Part shown: positions 1-8,751 of the stretch, one piece after another
Layout: each line of letters starts with the position of its first letter
Position numbering within the stretch: the stretch's first letter is position 1
Origin: Gammaproteobacteria bacterium
GTDB lineage: Bacteria; Pseudomonadota; Gammaproteobacteria; Steroidobacterales; Steroidobacteraceae
Length of the DNA: 59,222 bases
Direction of reading: 5' to 3'
Assembly: GCA_027365225.1 (NCBI GenBank)
Contig: DAHXNV010000013.1
Coordinates: forward strand, 1-59,222
The notes under the pieces: model-generated
Seen by the model: the letters and a program-made list of their open reading frames with translations, nothing else
What the model was told of the DNA's origin: nothing
The model's database searches: none
Position numbers and translations under genes: made by a program

Positions 1-696
1 AATCCCAACCCTCGTGTACTGAACAGACTGCGCCGCATCGGCCGCATCGATACCGGCGTCGTCTATCAGCAAGCCGTCAGCATTGAAGATGACAAAGGGA
101 ACTCCCATCGACTGCGGCGCATTGAGCTGCACTTGAAGACTGCGACGGAAGACGGTGAGAAAGTCATCCGTTTGCTCACCAATGTTCCTGCCTCCAGACT
201 CAGCGCCAAAAAGCTCTCGCAGTTGTATCGGACCCGCTGGCGGATCGAGGCGATGTTCCAACGCCTGGAATCGGTCCTGCAGAGCGAGATCAAGACTCTG
301 GGGCAGCCGCGAGCAGCCCTGTTCGCCTTCGGCGTATCGGTACTTGCTTACAACATCCTGTCGGTGCTGCTCACTGCGGTGCGAGTTCAGCACGCAAACG
401 CTCTCGCGAAGGCCGAGATCGAGCTGTCTCCTTATTACATTGCACTTGAGGTCCGAGCGAACTATGCCGGCATGATGATTGCCACCGAGGCGCGCGACTG
501 GAAGCGTTACGAATCGCTCAGCACGAAAGAATTTGCGAGGACTCTGTTGACGTTGGCTGTCCATGTCAATCCGCGGTATCTGCGAAGTTATCCACGCAAG
601 CCCAAGGTGGCAAAGAAGAAAGGTTACGTCTCAAAGCGGGACGCGCAACAGCACGTTGCAACATCGCGAGTGATCGAGGCCGGACGCATCGTATGA
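1..696 (+). CDS. IS4-family transposase, C-terminal part
   Basis: The frame is open from the first base, so the N-terminal part, with the first catalytic aspartates, is missing only because the window starts here. The visible 231 residues include the family region around 'LYRTRWRIEAMFQRLE', which fits the Y-x2-R-x3-E layout that carries the last catalytic glutamate of IS4 transposases; the lysine usually found six residues further is a glutamate here. The end is basic (PRKPKVAKKKG). The role is cut-and-paste movement of its own element. The internal ATG at 133 is unlikely to be the true start, because coherent protein sequence continues upstream of it. Confidence 0.8.
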   Translation, partial: NPNPRVLNRLRRIGRIDTGVVYQQAVSIEDDKGNSHRLRRIELHLKTATEDGEKVIRLLTNVPASRLSAKKLSQLYRTRWRIEAMFQRLESVLQSEIKTLGQPRAALFAFGVSVLAYNILSVLLTAVRVQHANALAKAEIELSPYYIALEVRANYAGMMIATEARDWKRYESLSTKEFARTLLTLAVHVNPRYLRSYPRKPKVAKKKGYVSKRDAQQHVATSRVIEAGRIV

Positions 697-712
697 TCAC
701 CTTTAAAGGGCT
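1..712 (+). mobile_element. IS4-type insertion sequence, right end
   Basis: The element contains the end of a DDE transposase gene and interrupts a tyrosine recombinase gene. Its right boundary is placed at about 712, because the recombinase frame on the opposite strand is coherent up to position 713 (residues WTFRP) and then runs into the complement of the transposase. Its left part, including the other inverted repeat and any target duplication, is outside the window, so the exact terminus cannot be fixed. Confidence 0.7.
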
Positions 713-2266
713 GGGTCTGAAGGTCCAACGAGAACCATCTGGTAGAGAAGGGACGTCGGCAAAATAGCCGAATTCCCTGATCCATTTGCCAAGGGGAAAC
801 ACCGAAACGCCACCCGAAGCGATGCCAACGCTGCCCTCGTGGCCTGGTAAATTGAATTGAAATAAGAAATCCGTCGCAGTGCTTTTACGGGCGCGGGCAC
901 TCAATCGCTCGAGCACTGCAACTGCGACCGCAACGACTTCGGGTACGGGTACGGTCCCGTCGCACTGCATCGTCTTGTGAATAAATGAACGCAACCAAGG
1001 CGTCCCCGAAACGTCCCGAACGATGCAATCCCTTTTCAGCCCTACGATCTCGGCCGCTCGCCGAGCCGAGAATGCGGCGATCACAATGCTGCAGGCGGCA
1101 GCTAGAAAGGAGAGGGCGGTGTGCAGGGTCAAACCGGCTCCTGGAATGGCTGCTGCCGTGACACCGAATCCGACCTCGGCACCTTGCTCCCGCCGTAACC
1201 GCGGCCTCAGTGGAAACGGGCTAGCAGGCCCAGAACAGACCGCTTCTGTCGGGGCAAGCACAGGTGAGCGGCCTCTGTCGACTGCCTCTTTGGCGTCAAG
1301 TATGTGGGGGCTGTAGTTAAGCACCCATCGAATCGACCGCTCAATCACAGTCGCAGCCTGGGCGACCGGAACGGTCGCCGTTCGTCCGATGTCCGTACCG
1401 AATTGTTTAGCGATGTCCTTGAGCGCTCGGCCTTGGAACGGATACGTATGCAGTGTGTCGTCAAGGTATCGACGATGCTCGTAGAGCAGCTCGAATGGCA
1501 TCAGGAGCCTTCGAACCTGCTCTGTGGTCACGGGTCGACTGTCCTCCTCGTCTAGGGAAACTCGCGTAATGGCACGCTTAGGATTTACTGCGTGAGAAGT
1601 AAAGCCACATGTAAATTCGAAATCATCGAACATTTGACGAAGCGATTTGGAAATTGGAACCCCTCCAAAGCCGGCATCCTCCATGAGCTTCACTCTGACG
1701 AGAATTGGTTTTCGTCCATTCCACCGAACCGGCACTGAACGCAGCGCCTTTGTACGTCGCAAAGCCGGTGTGTCTTTGGCGCTAAAATGAGCGGAGTTTG
1801 ACAGCAACTCAAGATGTCTGGACAGGACATCTTCGGTGTTCAGGATCTCATGGACGCCGCCGCATGCGAGCTCCGCATATTCCCACTGATCTTGGAAACT
1901 CAGTTCACTAAATCTGTAAATCCCGTTCATGACCATCCAGCGTGCCAGTGTCATCAAGCTGAGTACCCTTTCCCCTTGAACCGTTCCGCTTTCGACGCGG
2001 AGTAATGGGCCATGGCGAATTCCAAATGCAATGCCCTTTATGGTATCGACAAGATTCGGAAAATCTCTCAGGCGATGGCCGTTTGGAAGGCCCGCATCAA
2101 ACTGAATAGTTCGGGGCGGTTTGTTTCCCGTGTCAAGCACTATCCATGTATCGGATTTATACGGCGTGAGCAACCACGCCGGTCTGACTCCATTGAGTGG
2201 CCTTAGACTTACCGGGATAGTGTAATCTCGGGGTGAGTTCCGGAGTCGTTCTGGACGAGCGTGCAT
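713..2266 (-). pseudogene. Tyrosine recombinase, 3' end cut off by IS4-type element
   Basis: 518 residues remain. The catalytic domain is recognisable from 'FSARRAAEIVGL' (about residues 399-410), which fits the first catalytic arginine with the usual A-R-x-x-E-x-x-x-L layout, and from 'IHKTMQ' near 429-434, which fits the beta-hairpin lysine. The frame stops making sense after 'GSRWTFRP' at 713, just where the HxxR box and the nucleophilic tyrosine should follow. The open frame runs to 566 codons only by reading the complement of the transposase. The ATG at 2266 lies six bases after the stop of the 863-residue gene, so the two form an operon. As it stands the protein lacks half its active site and should not catalyse recombination. 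Confidence 0.75.
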
Positions 2267-2272
2267 GGAAAT

Positions 2273-4864
2273 CTACTCCAAGGGAATTCTCCGGTAGCTA
2301 GATCGGCGTTGTGTGGCGAGCTTCATGGCTTTCTCGTACACGCCGGCGGATTCGCTTTCGCGCAACTTCTGCAATGCAACTTCGGCGAAGATTAACCAAG
2401 AAAGCCATTTGTCTACGAAAGCATCTGTTTGCGCGCGTCCAGGTGCTTTAAATGACCGTTCGAGTTGCTCTTTAAAGAGTATCAGATCGGCGACTGTTTC
2501 GACCGTGGCTATGACCCATCGCATACTGCGGCCGCAGCGTTGATCAAAAGGCGGAGGCTGTTCTTCAGAACGTGCCTCTGGTTCCAATGTGGTGAGTGCG
2601 TTCAGACACGCGACACGTAGACCGGTGCGCTTGGCTTCGGAGAAGAGGTCGGCGAACTGTTCTTCGGTAAGGCCAAGCTTAGCTATAGCGCCATCTATCG
2701 AGACAATGAGCACGCTTTCGAACAGGTTCTGGAACCTTCGGATTTTTAACGCGTGAGCCATCTTGATTGGAGCGCGCCCGGTATAAAATTGGGATGTCGT
2801 GGACGGGCTTTTATGGTCTCCAACAGCCTGCGCGTATTCCACCCGGTTGTCGTTGCGGTGCTGAATGCTCATCAGCACCGAGGGTCGAATCATTGACGGC
2901 CGGGCATCAAATTGCGCGAGTTCGGGATGTCTCTTCAGAAATTCTAGAAACCAAGCCCTGGCGGTCCATTCCTTAAGAAGATCGATAGATCCTTTAAACT
3001 CATGGACAAATAGATAGTTCTTGGCCGAGGGAGTCGCCAGTGCGCGATATCTTGAAGCCATCAACTTATACATCTCAATGGCCTCGACGAGACTGAGAGA
3101 TTCATCGGAATTGCGCTCGGGAATTTCATCAAGGATATGGGCCCCGCGTGCGCGAAGCTTGGGCCCGAGAAGTAACGTTCTCCATCCGGAATCTTTCGAA
3201 GGTCTAAGGCAATTCCACGGTGTTGTCCGGGCAACCTCGCAGTTGGCGCCAGTGTCGACTAGCAGTAATACCCATAGCGCAAGCGTTGCGTGTGTGTGGG
3301 GGTTTAAATATGCTGATAGTGCGGGTCTTCCACCTAATGACCTGGCGATGTGGTGCACTCGACCATGGACGCCAGAGATAGCTCCGCCGTAGCGCGCATC
3401 AATATAGAGTAATGCATGGCCCAGACGGGTGCTTTTAGGGCCGTGAAAGAACAGTTGTGAGCTATGGCGTCGGACTTCGCTTGCCGACCACTGTGGGCTG
3501 TCTACAAGACCAACGAGCTCGGTTCCCTCTATGGTGCTATTTCTGAGGACGGTCTGGCCTGTACTCCAGTGCTCGTGCCATTTCCTAAGGTCACGTTCGG
3601 CACAGCGTCGCAATGCGAGTAACCGCTCCGTGTTCAGAGTGTGAATCTCTTTGATTAGACTCTCTACAGGCAGTCCGCTGACGACTTGGGCCGTGAGGTG
3701 TTGCGACAGAGATCGTATGTATTGGCGCGCTTCATCTCTGTCGGAGGCATCAAATAAGGCGGTAAGATGCTGAGTCGCTGAGCGGACAGCGGCATCGCTT
3801 ATTGGATCTCGAAGTGGGAGTTGGGCTAGCGTCGCGCGAGATTGCCTCAGATAAGAGCTTCTTGCATTCTTGAATCCACGAATGCGCACGCGAGGTACCA
3901 GCCCGGCATCGGCAAAAGAGGCCCAGGCCAAGTTCAACCGGCCGACGCACGTATGGGCTGTAATTCTCTTTAAATGACCCGACTCTATTTGAGTCGTTAG
4001 TTCGTTCCGCCAACCGTAGAGAATGTTCTCCCATGCTTCGGGGCCGATGGAGCGGTATTTGCCTGAATAGAGCGCCTGACGGAATGTCTTGGACGCAGGT
4101 TTCTTACATTGGGATTGAATATAGCGTAAGACGCGCGTCCAGACTTCATGAGTATGCTTCGCCTTATTAGCACTGTACGCATGGTACGTCTTGCGGAGAA
4201 TTGAGCTTGTGTCCGCAAGAAATTGGCGTCCGACATCGCGAAATGGGGTGTAGTCGTATTCCCGGCCGTGCGGTTCGACGAAAAATTTGAATGGAGTGTC
4301 AATGTGCGGCGGGGCGGGCTGTCGATTCCAGCCGCGTTCACTGAATCGCGAGTGGTTTATCGGAGCGCGGTCCCGGCGTGTAGGTGCTTTAAGTGTAAGG
4401 GGGGTGGAGATGACTCCTGTGCGATGGAGGATGCGTAACAGATTGCTCGTCGCATTAAGCGCCTTGGCACGGGATTTGGCTGAAAGAGGGAGGGATTGCA
4501 GGTGGTTTTGCAGCCAAGTTTCAAACAGCGTCCACTGTCGGGTGCCGAATTGGCTGGGGTCTTTGTGGGAGGCGGTATCGTCTATTAGAAACGCCTGGAG
4601 CGCGTTAAATAATTCGCCCAGGCGGAATACGTAATTATCTACCCAGGTGCGATGCGTGACGCCAGCTTCGTGCTTCTGTTGGCGAACAATGTCGCATGCT
4701 GCGGCCACGAAGTCATGTCCAAGGGTTGCGGCGGCGTGCGTGTAATCGTAGGTCTTGAATTTACCCCGATATAGAAAATACGGCCGACCGCGGCGGGGCG
4801 TTCTCTGGCTCCCGTTATCGCGGGATCCTGAATCAGGGGTGCTGTGACTCGTTGGGCGATTCAC
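2273..4864 (-). CDS. Large recombinase-like protein, degenerate tyrosine recombinase signature
   Basis: 863 residues. The C-terminal half resembles a tyrosine recombinase: '[14 protein letters not shown]' (about 537-550) aligns with the first-arginine box, 'SMIRPSVL' (657-664) with HxxR, and '[14 protein letters not shown]' (682-695) with the final His and Tyr box. The first arginine position looks like Asn and the H of HxxR like Ser, so it may be a partner rather than a full enzyme. The N-terminal half holds two related segments, around 28-95 and 191-250, both centred on 'YDYT', which suggests a duplicated DNA-binding domain. The start is a GTG whose last two bases and next A form the stop of the upstream thyA (GTGA). 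Two-recombinase modules such as Tn554 TnpA/TnpB or the Gamma-Mobile-Trio are candidate relatives; I cannot assign it to one. Confidence 0.65.
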   Translation of the reverse strand: MNRPTSHSTPDSGSRDNGSQRTPRRGRPYFLYRGKFKTYDYTHAAATLGHDFVAAACDIVRQQKHEAGVTHRTWVDNYVFRLGELFNALQAFLIDDTASHKDPSQFGTRQWTLFETWLQNHLQSLPLSAKSRAKALNATSNLLRILHRTGVISTPLTLKAPTRRDRAPINHSRFSERGWNRQPAPPHIDTPFKFFVEPHGREYDYTPFRDVGRQFLADTSSILRKTYHAYSANKAKHTHEVWTRVLRYIQSQCKKPASKTFRQALYSGKYRSIGPEAWENILYGWRNELTTQIESGHLKRITAHTCVGRLNLAWASFADAGLVPRVRIRGFKNARSSYLRQSRATLAQLPLRDPISDAAVRSATQHLTALFDASDRDEARQYIRSLSQHLTAQVVSGLPVESLIKEIHTLNTERLLALRRCAERDLRKWHEHWSTGQTVLRNSTIEGTELVGLVDSPQWSASEVRRHSSQLFFHGPKSTRLGHALLYIDARYGGAISGVHGRVHHIARSLGGRPALSAYLNPHTHATLALWVLLLVDTGANCEVARTTPWNCLRPSKDSGWRTLLLGPKLRARGAHILDEIPERNSDESLSLVEAIEMYKLMASRYRALATPSAKNYLFVHEFKGSIDLLKEWTARAWFLEFLKRHPELAQFDARPSMIRPSVLMSIQHRNDNRVEYAQAVGDHKSPSTTSQFYTGRAPIKMAHALKIRRFQNLFESVLIVSIDGAIAKLGLTEEQFADLFSEAKRTGLRVACLNALTTLEPEARSEEQPPPFDQRCGRSMRWVIATVETVADLILFKEQLERSFKAPGRAQTDAFVDKWLSWLIFAEVALQKLRESESAGVYEKAMKLATQRRSSYRRIPLE

Positions 4865-5697
4865 ACGGCGATTGGTGCGGGAATGTGTGGGTGTGGTTCG
4901 TATCCAATCACCTCAAAGTCCTCATGGTTGTATTCGAGAATCGAATTCGGCCGGCGCTTGATTCGAAGTCGTGGTGGGGTTCGAGGTTCACGGGTGAGCT
5001 GCAGTTTTGCTTGCTCAGTGTGATTGAGATACAGATGCAGGTCTCCGAATGAATGAATAATTTCGGCGGGTTCCAAATCGCACTGTTGGGCAACCATATG
5101 TGTGAGGAATGCCAGCGACGCCCCGTTGTATGGGACCCCGAGCAGTATGTCCGCGGATCTCTGCGTGAGCATGCAGCTTAGCCGGCCCTCGGCAACATAG
5201 AACTGGTACATCACGTGGCATGGCGCGAGCGCCATGCGTCCGCCTAGCGCATTTTCTTGGGGCTTCTGGCATTCATCGGGCAGGTAGGCGACGTTCCAAG
5301 CGCTGATGATGTGTCGTCGGCTATTTGGATTTCGGCGAATGCCGTCGATGAGTGCGACGACCTGGTCGATGGGATGACCGTCCTTGCCGGGCCAGGCGCG
5401 CCACTGAGCGCCGTAGATGGGGCCTAGGTCCCCGGTGTCGGTTGCCCATTCATCCCAGATCGAGACGCCGTGGTCCTTGAGATACTTGGTATTGGTTCCG
5501 CCCTGCAGGAACCACAAAAGCTCGTGCACGATTGACTTGACGTGCAGCTTCTTGGTCGTCAGCAGCGGAAATCCTTCGCGCAGGTCGTGCCTGTACATGC
5601 GGCCGAACACGGATAGCGTCCCCGTTCCAGTACGGTCACCCCGTGTCACCCCGTTGGCGAGGATATCCGTCAATAATTCCAGGTATTGGTGGTCCAT
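4861..5697 (-). CDS. thyA: Thymidylate synthase, element-borne replacement copy
   Basis: It converts dUMP and methylene-tetrahydrofolate to dTMP and dihydrofolate in the cytoplasm. The 278 residues are complete: '[12 protein letters not shown]' near the N-terminus, the catalytic Cys160 in 'LAPCH', '[13 protein letters not shown]' with the dUMP-binding Arg and Asn, and '[11 protein letters not shown]' at the end. It carries a 13-residue insertion before the catalytic cysteine (about 141-153) that the resident copy lacks, so it comes from another branch of the family and is not a local duplication. I chose the ATG at 5697 because AGGAAG sits just before it; an upstream in-frame codon adds 11 residues with no family match. 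Its stop overlaps the start of the recombinase-like gene by four bases. It is probably the cell's only working ThyA unless another gene exists elsewhere. Confidence 0.95.
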   Translation of the reverse strand: MDHQYLELLTDILANGVTRGDRTGTGTLSVFGRMYRHDLREGFPLLTTKKLHVKSIVHELLWFLQGGTNTKYLKDHGVSIWDEWATDTGDLGPIYGAQWRAWPGKDGHPIDQVVALIDGIRRNPNSRRHIISAWNVAYLPDECQKPQENALGGRMALAPCHVMYQFYVAEGRLSCMLTQRSADILLGVPYNGASLAFLTHMVAQQCDLEPAEIIHSFGDLHLYLNHTEQAKLQLTREPRTPPRLRIKRRPNSILEYNHEDFEVIGYEPHPHIPAPIAV

Positions 5698-5823
5698 GAT
5701 TCTTCCTAAGCTGCGCGGAGCGTACCACAATGGTTCCCCGGGTGTAAATACAGTACGTATAGAACTTCAGTATTCAGATCCGGAGTTCTTCGTATTGGGG
5801 AAAGAGCGGAAATGCCGTTAGAC

Positions 5824-5843
5824 TTAGTGCGAAAACGCACTAA
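5824..5843. repeat. Perfect 8-bp inverted repeat near the thyA junction
   Basis: TTAGTGCG and CGCACTAA are separated by AAAA, and seven As start two bases after it on the plus strand. It lies 57 bp inside the island from the break in the resident thyA and upstream of the replacement thyA. Neither strand has a T-run after the stem, so a rho-independent terminator is unlikely. It could be a recombinase binding site at the element end or an operator for the replacement gene. Confidence 0.5.
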
Positions 5844-5899
5844 CAAAAAAATTGAGGCAGGCGGTGGACTTATGGAGACATATGGGGAATAGGGCCTAT

Positions 5900-6427
5900 G
5901 AACGGTACGCCGAGAAAAACATCGGCGCTGCGCTGGTAGAGCTGGCAGGACAGTCGGCCCGCGGCGACGTGAAACTGGAACAGGACGTGGCAGGGCAGGA
6001 GGCGCATGTGCTCCAGTTCGCCGACGTTCCAAGCGCTCACCACGATGCGCCGCGAGTCTGGATCACGCCGGATCAGCTCGACGGCGCCGGCGATCTGATC
6101 GATGGTGCGGCCGTTCGCGCTCGGCCACGCCCGCCACTGCTTGCCGTAGACCGGGCCGAGCTCGCCGTGCTCGTCGGCCCATTCGTCCCAGATGGTCACA
6201 CCATGCTCGTGCAGCCACGCGACATTGGTTTCCCCGCGCAGGAACCACAGCAGCTCGTAGACCACCGAGCGCAGGTGGATGCGCTTGGTCGTGACCAGCG
6301 GAAAGCCCAGCGCGAGATCGAAGCGCAGCTGCTCCCCGAAGCGCGCGAGCGTTCCGGTCCCGGTGCGGTCCGCCTTGGGCGTGCCGCTCTGGAGGATGCG
6401 GCGCATCAAGTCCAGATACGGGCCCAT
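5900..6427 (-). pseudogene. thyA: Resident thyA, truncated after codon 176 by island insertion
   Basis: The first 176 residues align without gaps to the E. coli enzyme (264 residues), including 'DRTGTGTL', the catalytic Cys146 in 'LLPCH' and '[12 protein letters not shown]'. The break falls immediately before the conserved Asn177 that binds dUMP. Nine foreign residues (IGPIPHMSP) and a stop at 5870 follow. The folate- and nucleotide-binding C-terminal third is gone, so the product should be inactive. It follows lgt by six bases, the usual lgt-thyA order, which identifies it as the native copy. The rest of the gene should lie at the other end of the island. Confidence 0.92.
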
Positions 6428-6433
6428 CGCGGC

Positions 6434-7237
6434 TCAGCCCGCGGCGAGGTGATTACCCGACGGCACCCGCGCCCGATATGCGTAGATCAGCAGCACGATC
6501 CCGATCACGATCATCGGGAAGGACAAGACCTGTCCCATGGTGAGCCAGCCCCAGGCGAGGTACCCGAGCTGCGGATCGGGCAGGCGCACGAACTCGACCG
6601 CGAACCGGAAGATGCCGTAGAGCAACAGAAACAGCCCCGAGGCGGCCAGTCTGGGCTTCGGTTTGGTGGTGAACAGCCACATCACCGTGAACAGGACGAT
6701 GCCCTCGAAGAAGGCCTCGTACAGCTGGGAGGGCTGGCGTACCACGCCCTTGTAGAGGAATCCCCACGGCAGCGTCGTGGGCTTGCCCCACAGCTCGCCG
6801 TTGATGAAGTTGCCCAGGCGCCCGAAGAACAGCCCGAGGGTCGGCAGCGGCGCGGTGAAGTCGAATACGTCGCCCGCACTGCGGTGGCGGCGCATGGCGA
6901 ACAGCGTCATCGCGACGATGACCCCGAGCAGGCCGCCGTGGAAGGACATTCCGCCGTCCCAGACTTCGATGGGGTACCAGGGATTATGGGCCGTCCAGAA
7001 CGTCATGCCGTAGAACAGGACGTAGCCGATTCGGCCCCCGAGGATCACCCCGAGCATGCAGTAGAAGATCAGATCATCCACGTCCGCCGCTTTCCAGGTG
7101 GAGTCGGGGCGGGAGGCCCGGTAGCGCGCCAGCAGCCACGCTCCGGCGAATCCCAGCAGGTACATGATCCCGTACCAGTGTACTTTGAGCGGGCCGATGC
7201 GAAATGCGATGGGATTGATGTCCGGATATATGATCAT
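6434..7237 (-). CDS. lgt: Prolipoprotein diacylglyceryl transferase
   Basis: Inner-membrane enzyme that moves diacylglycerol from phosphatidylglycerol to the lipobox cysteine of prolipoproteins, the first step of lipoprotein maturation. The 267 residues hold about seven membrane segments. Family hallmarks are 'HWYGIMY' near the N-terminus, 'GGRIGYVLFY', 'WDGGMSFHGGLLG' with the essential His, and 'GRLGNFINGELWG'. The ATG at 7237 overlaps the stop of the upstream methyltransferase gene as ATGA, so translation is probably coupled. The resident thyA follows. Its substrates in this window would include LolB and RlpA. Confidence 0.95.
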   Translation of the reverse strand: MIIYPDINPIAFRIGPLKVHWYGIMYLLGFAGAWLLARYRASRPDSTWKAADVDDLIFYCMLGVILGGRIGYVLFYGMTFWTAHNPWYPIEVWDGGMSFHGGLLGVIVAMTLFAMRRHRSAGDVFDFTAPLPTLGLFFGRLGNFINGELWGKPTTLPWGFLYKGVVRQPSQLYEAFFEGIVLFTVMWLFTTKPKPRLAASGLFLLLYGIFRFAVEFVRLPDPQLGYLAWGWLTMGQVLSFPMIVIGIVLLIYAYRARVPSGNHLAAG

Positions 7238-8478
7238 AAGGGTGAAGTGTATCCGACCTCGCCGCCGATGCGGCAAAAGAAAGCCTTGAGATAACGAGTC
7301 TCGGGGATCGCGGGGTGGATGGGATGATCCGGCGACTGGCCGCCGGCCTCGAGGATCCGCACCTCGCGCCCGGCGGGGCGGGCGGCGGCCTGCAGTATCC
7401 CGATCAGCGCCTCGCCCGACAGATGGTACGAGCAGGAACACGAGACCAGCAGCCCATCCTCGGCGAGCACGCTCATCGCCAGTTGATTGAGTTTGCGGTA
7501 GGCCGCCTGACCGCGCGGGATGTCCTTCTTGCGCTTGATGAATGCCGGGGGATCGAGCACTACCGCGTCGAATCGCTCGCCGCGCTCGCGCAGGGCCGTG
7601 AGCGCCTCGAACGCATCGGCGCGCAGTGTCTGCAACGGCAGTCCGTTGCGCTCGGCATTGCGCTCGGCGTACGCCAGGGCAGTCTCGGAGGCGTCGACGC
7701 AGCAGGCCGAGGCGGCGCCGGCCGCAAGCGCCGTCAGGCTCCAGGCCCCGACGTAACTGCAAACGTCGAGTACCCGCGCGCCGGGGGGTAGGAAGCGCGT
7801 GAGCCGCGTGCGGTTGGCACGCTGATCGTAGAACCATCCGGTCTTCTGTCCCGCCTCGAGCGGCGCGAGGAACTGCAGGTTCGCCTCGCGCACCGCGAGT
7901 TCCGCGGGTATCTCGCCGAAGGCCGTGTGCGCCTCCTGGGGCAGCCCCTCCAGAGTTCGGGCGCCGGAATCGTTTTTCCAGAACAGCGCGCTCGGCGCAA
8001 GGCTGCGGCGCACGGCCGCCTCGACCGTCGGGCGCAGCGCCTCCATGCCGGCCGTGGCGATCTGCCCGACCAGGATCTCGCCATAGCGGTCGAGGACGAG
8101 TCCCGGCAGACCGTCGGACTCGCCGAATACCAACCGATAGTACGGCGCGCCGTGCAGACGCTCGCGCAGCGCCAGGGCGTGCCGCAATCGCCGCTCGATC
8201 AATGCCTGATCGACGGGCTGAGCCGCCGTGCGGCTCACGATGCGCGCGCAGATCAGCGCATGCGGGTTGACATAGGCGTGGCCGAGGAACTGTCCGCGGT
8301 AGGACTCGACGCGGGCCAACTCGCCGGCCGAGAATGCGCGCAACGGCGTGGCGTCGGCCACCTCGTTGCTGAATACCCACGGGTGACCCGCGTCGATGCG
8401 CCGTTCCTCGCCGCGCTTCAGACGCAGCGCCGGCTCGGAACGCGCGGCGGACTCGGCGATGGCGGCAGGATCGGTCAC
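7234..8478 (-). CDS. rlmI: Class I rRNA methyltransferase, RlmI-like
   Basis: By family this is a 23S rRNA m5C methyltransferase (RlmI modifies C1962). An N-terminal PUA domain ('[17 protein letters not shown]' and following) precedes an RlmI-type EEHEE region and a Rossmann methyltransferase domain. That domain has the SAM loop '[13 protein letters not shown]', the '[13 protein letters not shown]' motif and a 'SCSCSYHLS' segment with the cysteines expected of m5C enzymes. I place the start at a GTG (8478) giving 414 residues; there is no good ribosome site and upstream in-frame sequence has no family match. The exact substrate base is inferred from the family only. Confidence 0.85.
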   Translation of the reverse strand: MTDPAAIAESAARSEPALRLKRGEERRIDAGHPWVFSNEVADATPLRAFSAGELARVESYRGQFLGHAYVNPHALICARIVSRTAAQPVDQALIERRLRHALALRERLHGAPYYRLVFGESDGLPGLVLDRYGEILVGQIATAGMEALRPTVEAAVRRSLAPSALFWKNDSGARTLEGLPQEAHTAFGEIPAELAVREANLQFLAPLEAGQKTGWFYDQRANRTRLTRFLPPGARVLDVCSYVGAWSLTALAAGAASACCVDASETALAYAERNAERNGLPLQTLRADAFEALTALRERGERFDAVVLDPPAFIKRKKDIPRGQAAYRKLNQLAMSVLAEDGLLVSCSCSYHLSGEALIGILQAAARPAGREVRILEAGGQSPDHPIHPAIPETRYLKAFFCRIGGEVGYTSPL

Positions 8479-8751
8479 GGCAGCGGCGGAATCGGTGAGC
8501 GGGGGCGGGCAGTATACAGGCCGCCGATGCCCGCGCGCGCTATGCTTGGGGCCTCGGTTGCGCAGCGCAGGCGGGAGTGTCCGTGGCGGGCTGTGTCTCT
8601 GACTGAGAGTTTCGCTCGTGCCGGACAGCCCCCGGAAATTCGGTCGGCACCCCGCCGGCTGGCGCCGTTCGGCCCGAGAGCGGCTCCTGGCGGCCGTGGG
8701 GCCGGTTGCGTGTTCTGCGGCTTGGAGCCCGGCTCGCTCTGGAGGAGTGTC

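Larger units (their letters stand above)
1..5899. mobile_element. Genomic island inserted in resident thyA (left end outside window)
   Basis: The stretch is visibly richer in A and T than the rest of the window and holds only mobility genes plus a second, complete thyA. Its right boundary is sharp: the resident thyA reading frame matches the ThyA family up to codon 176, whose last base is at 5900, and stops matching there. The genes, all on the minus strand, are replacement thyA, an 863-residue recombinase-like protein and a second tyrosine recombinase cut by an IS4-type element. The other end, expected to carry the missing 3' part of the resident thyA, is beyond position 1. The boundary is seen directly; that one element carries all these genes is inference from strand, spacing and composition. 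Confidence 0.75.

Noticed and set aside
713-4864. Assignment of the two recombinase genes to the Gamma-Mobile-Trio or Tn554 family
   Set aside because: The two-gene layout is suggestive, but a third gene is not visible and I cannot match the sequences with certainty; left as a comparison to run.
5824-5843. Rho-independent terminator
   Set aside because: The stem is not followed by a T-run on either strand; the adjacent run is A on the plus strand and precedes the stem on the minus strand.
5852-7294. 480-codon plus-strand frame across thyA remnant and lgt
   Set aside because: It is the antisense of two clearly recognised genes and has no family resemblance of its own.
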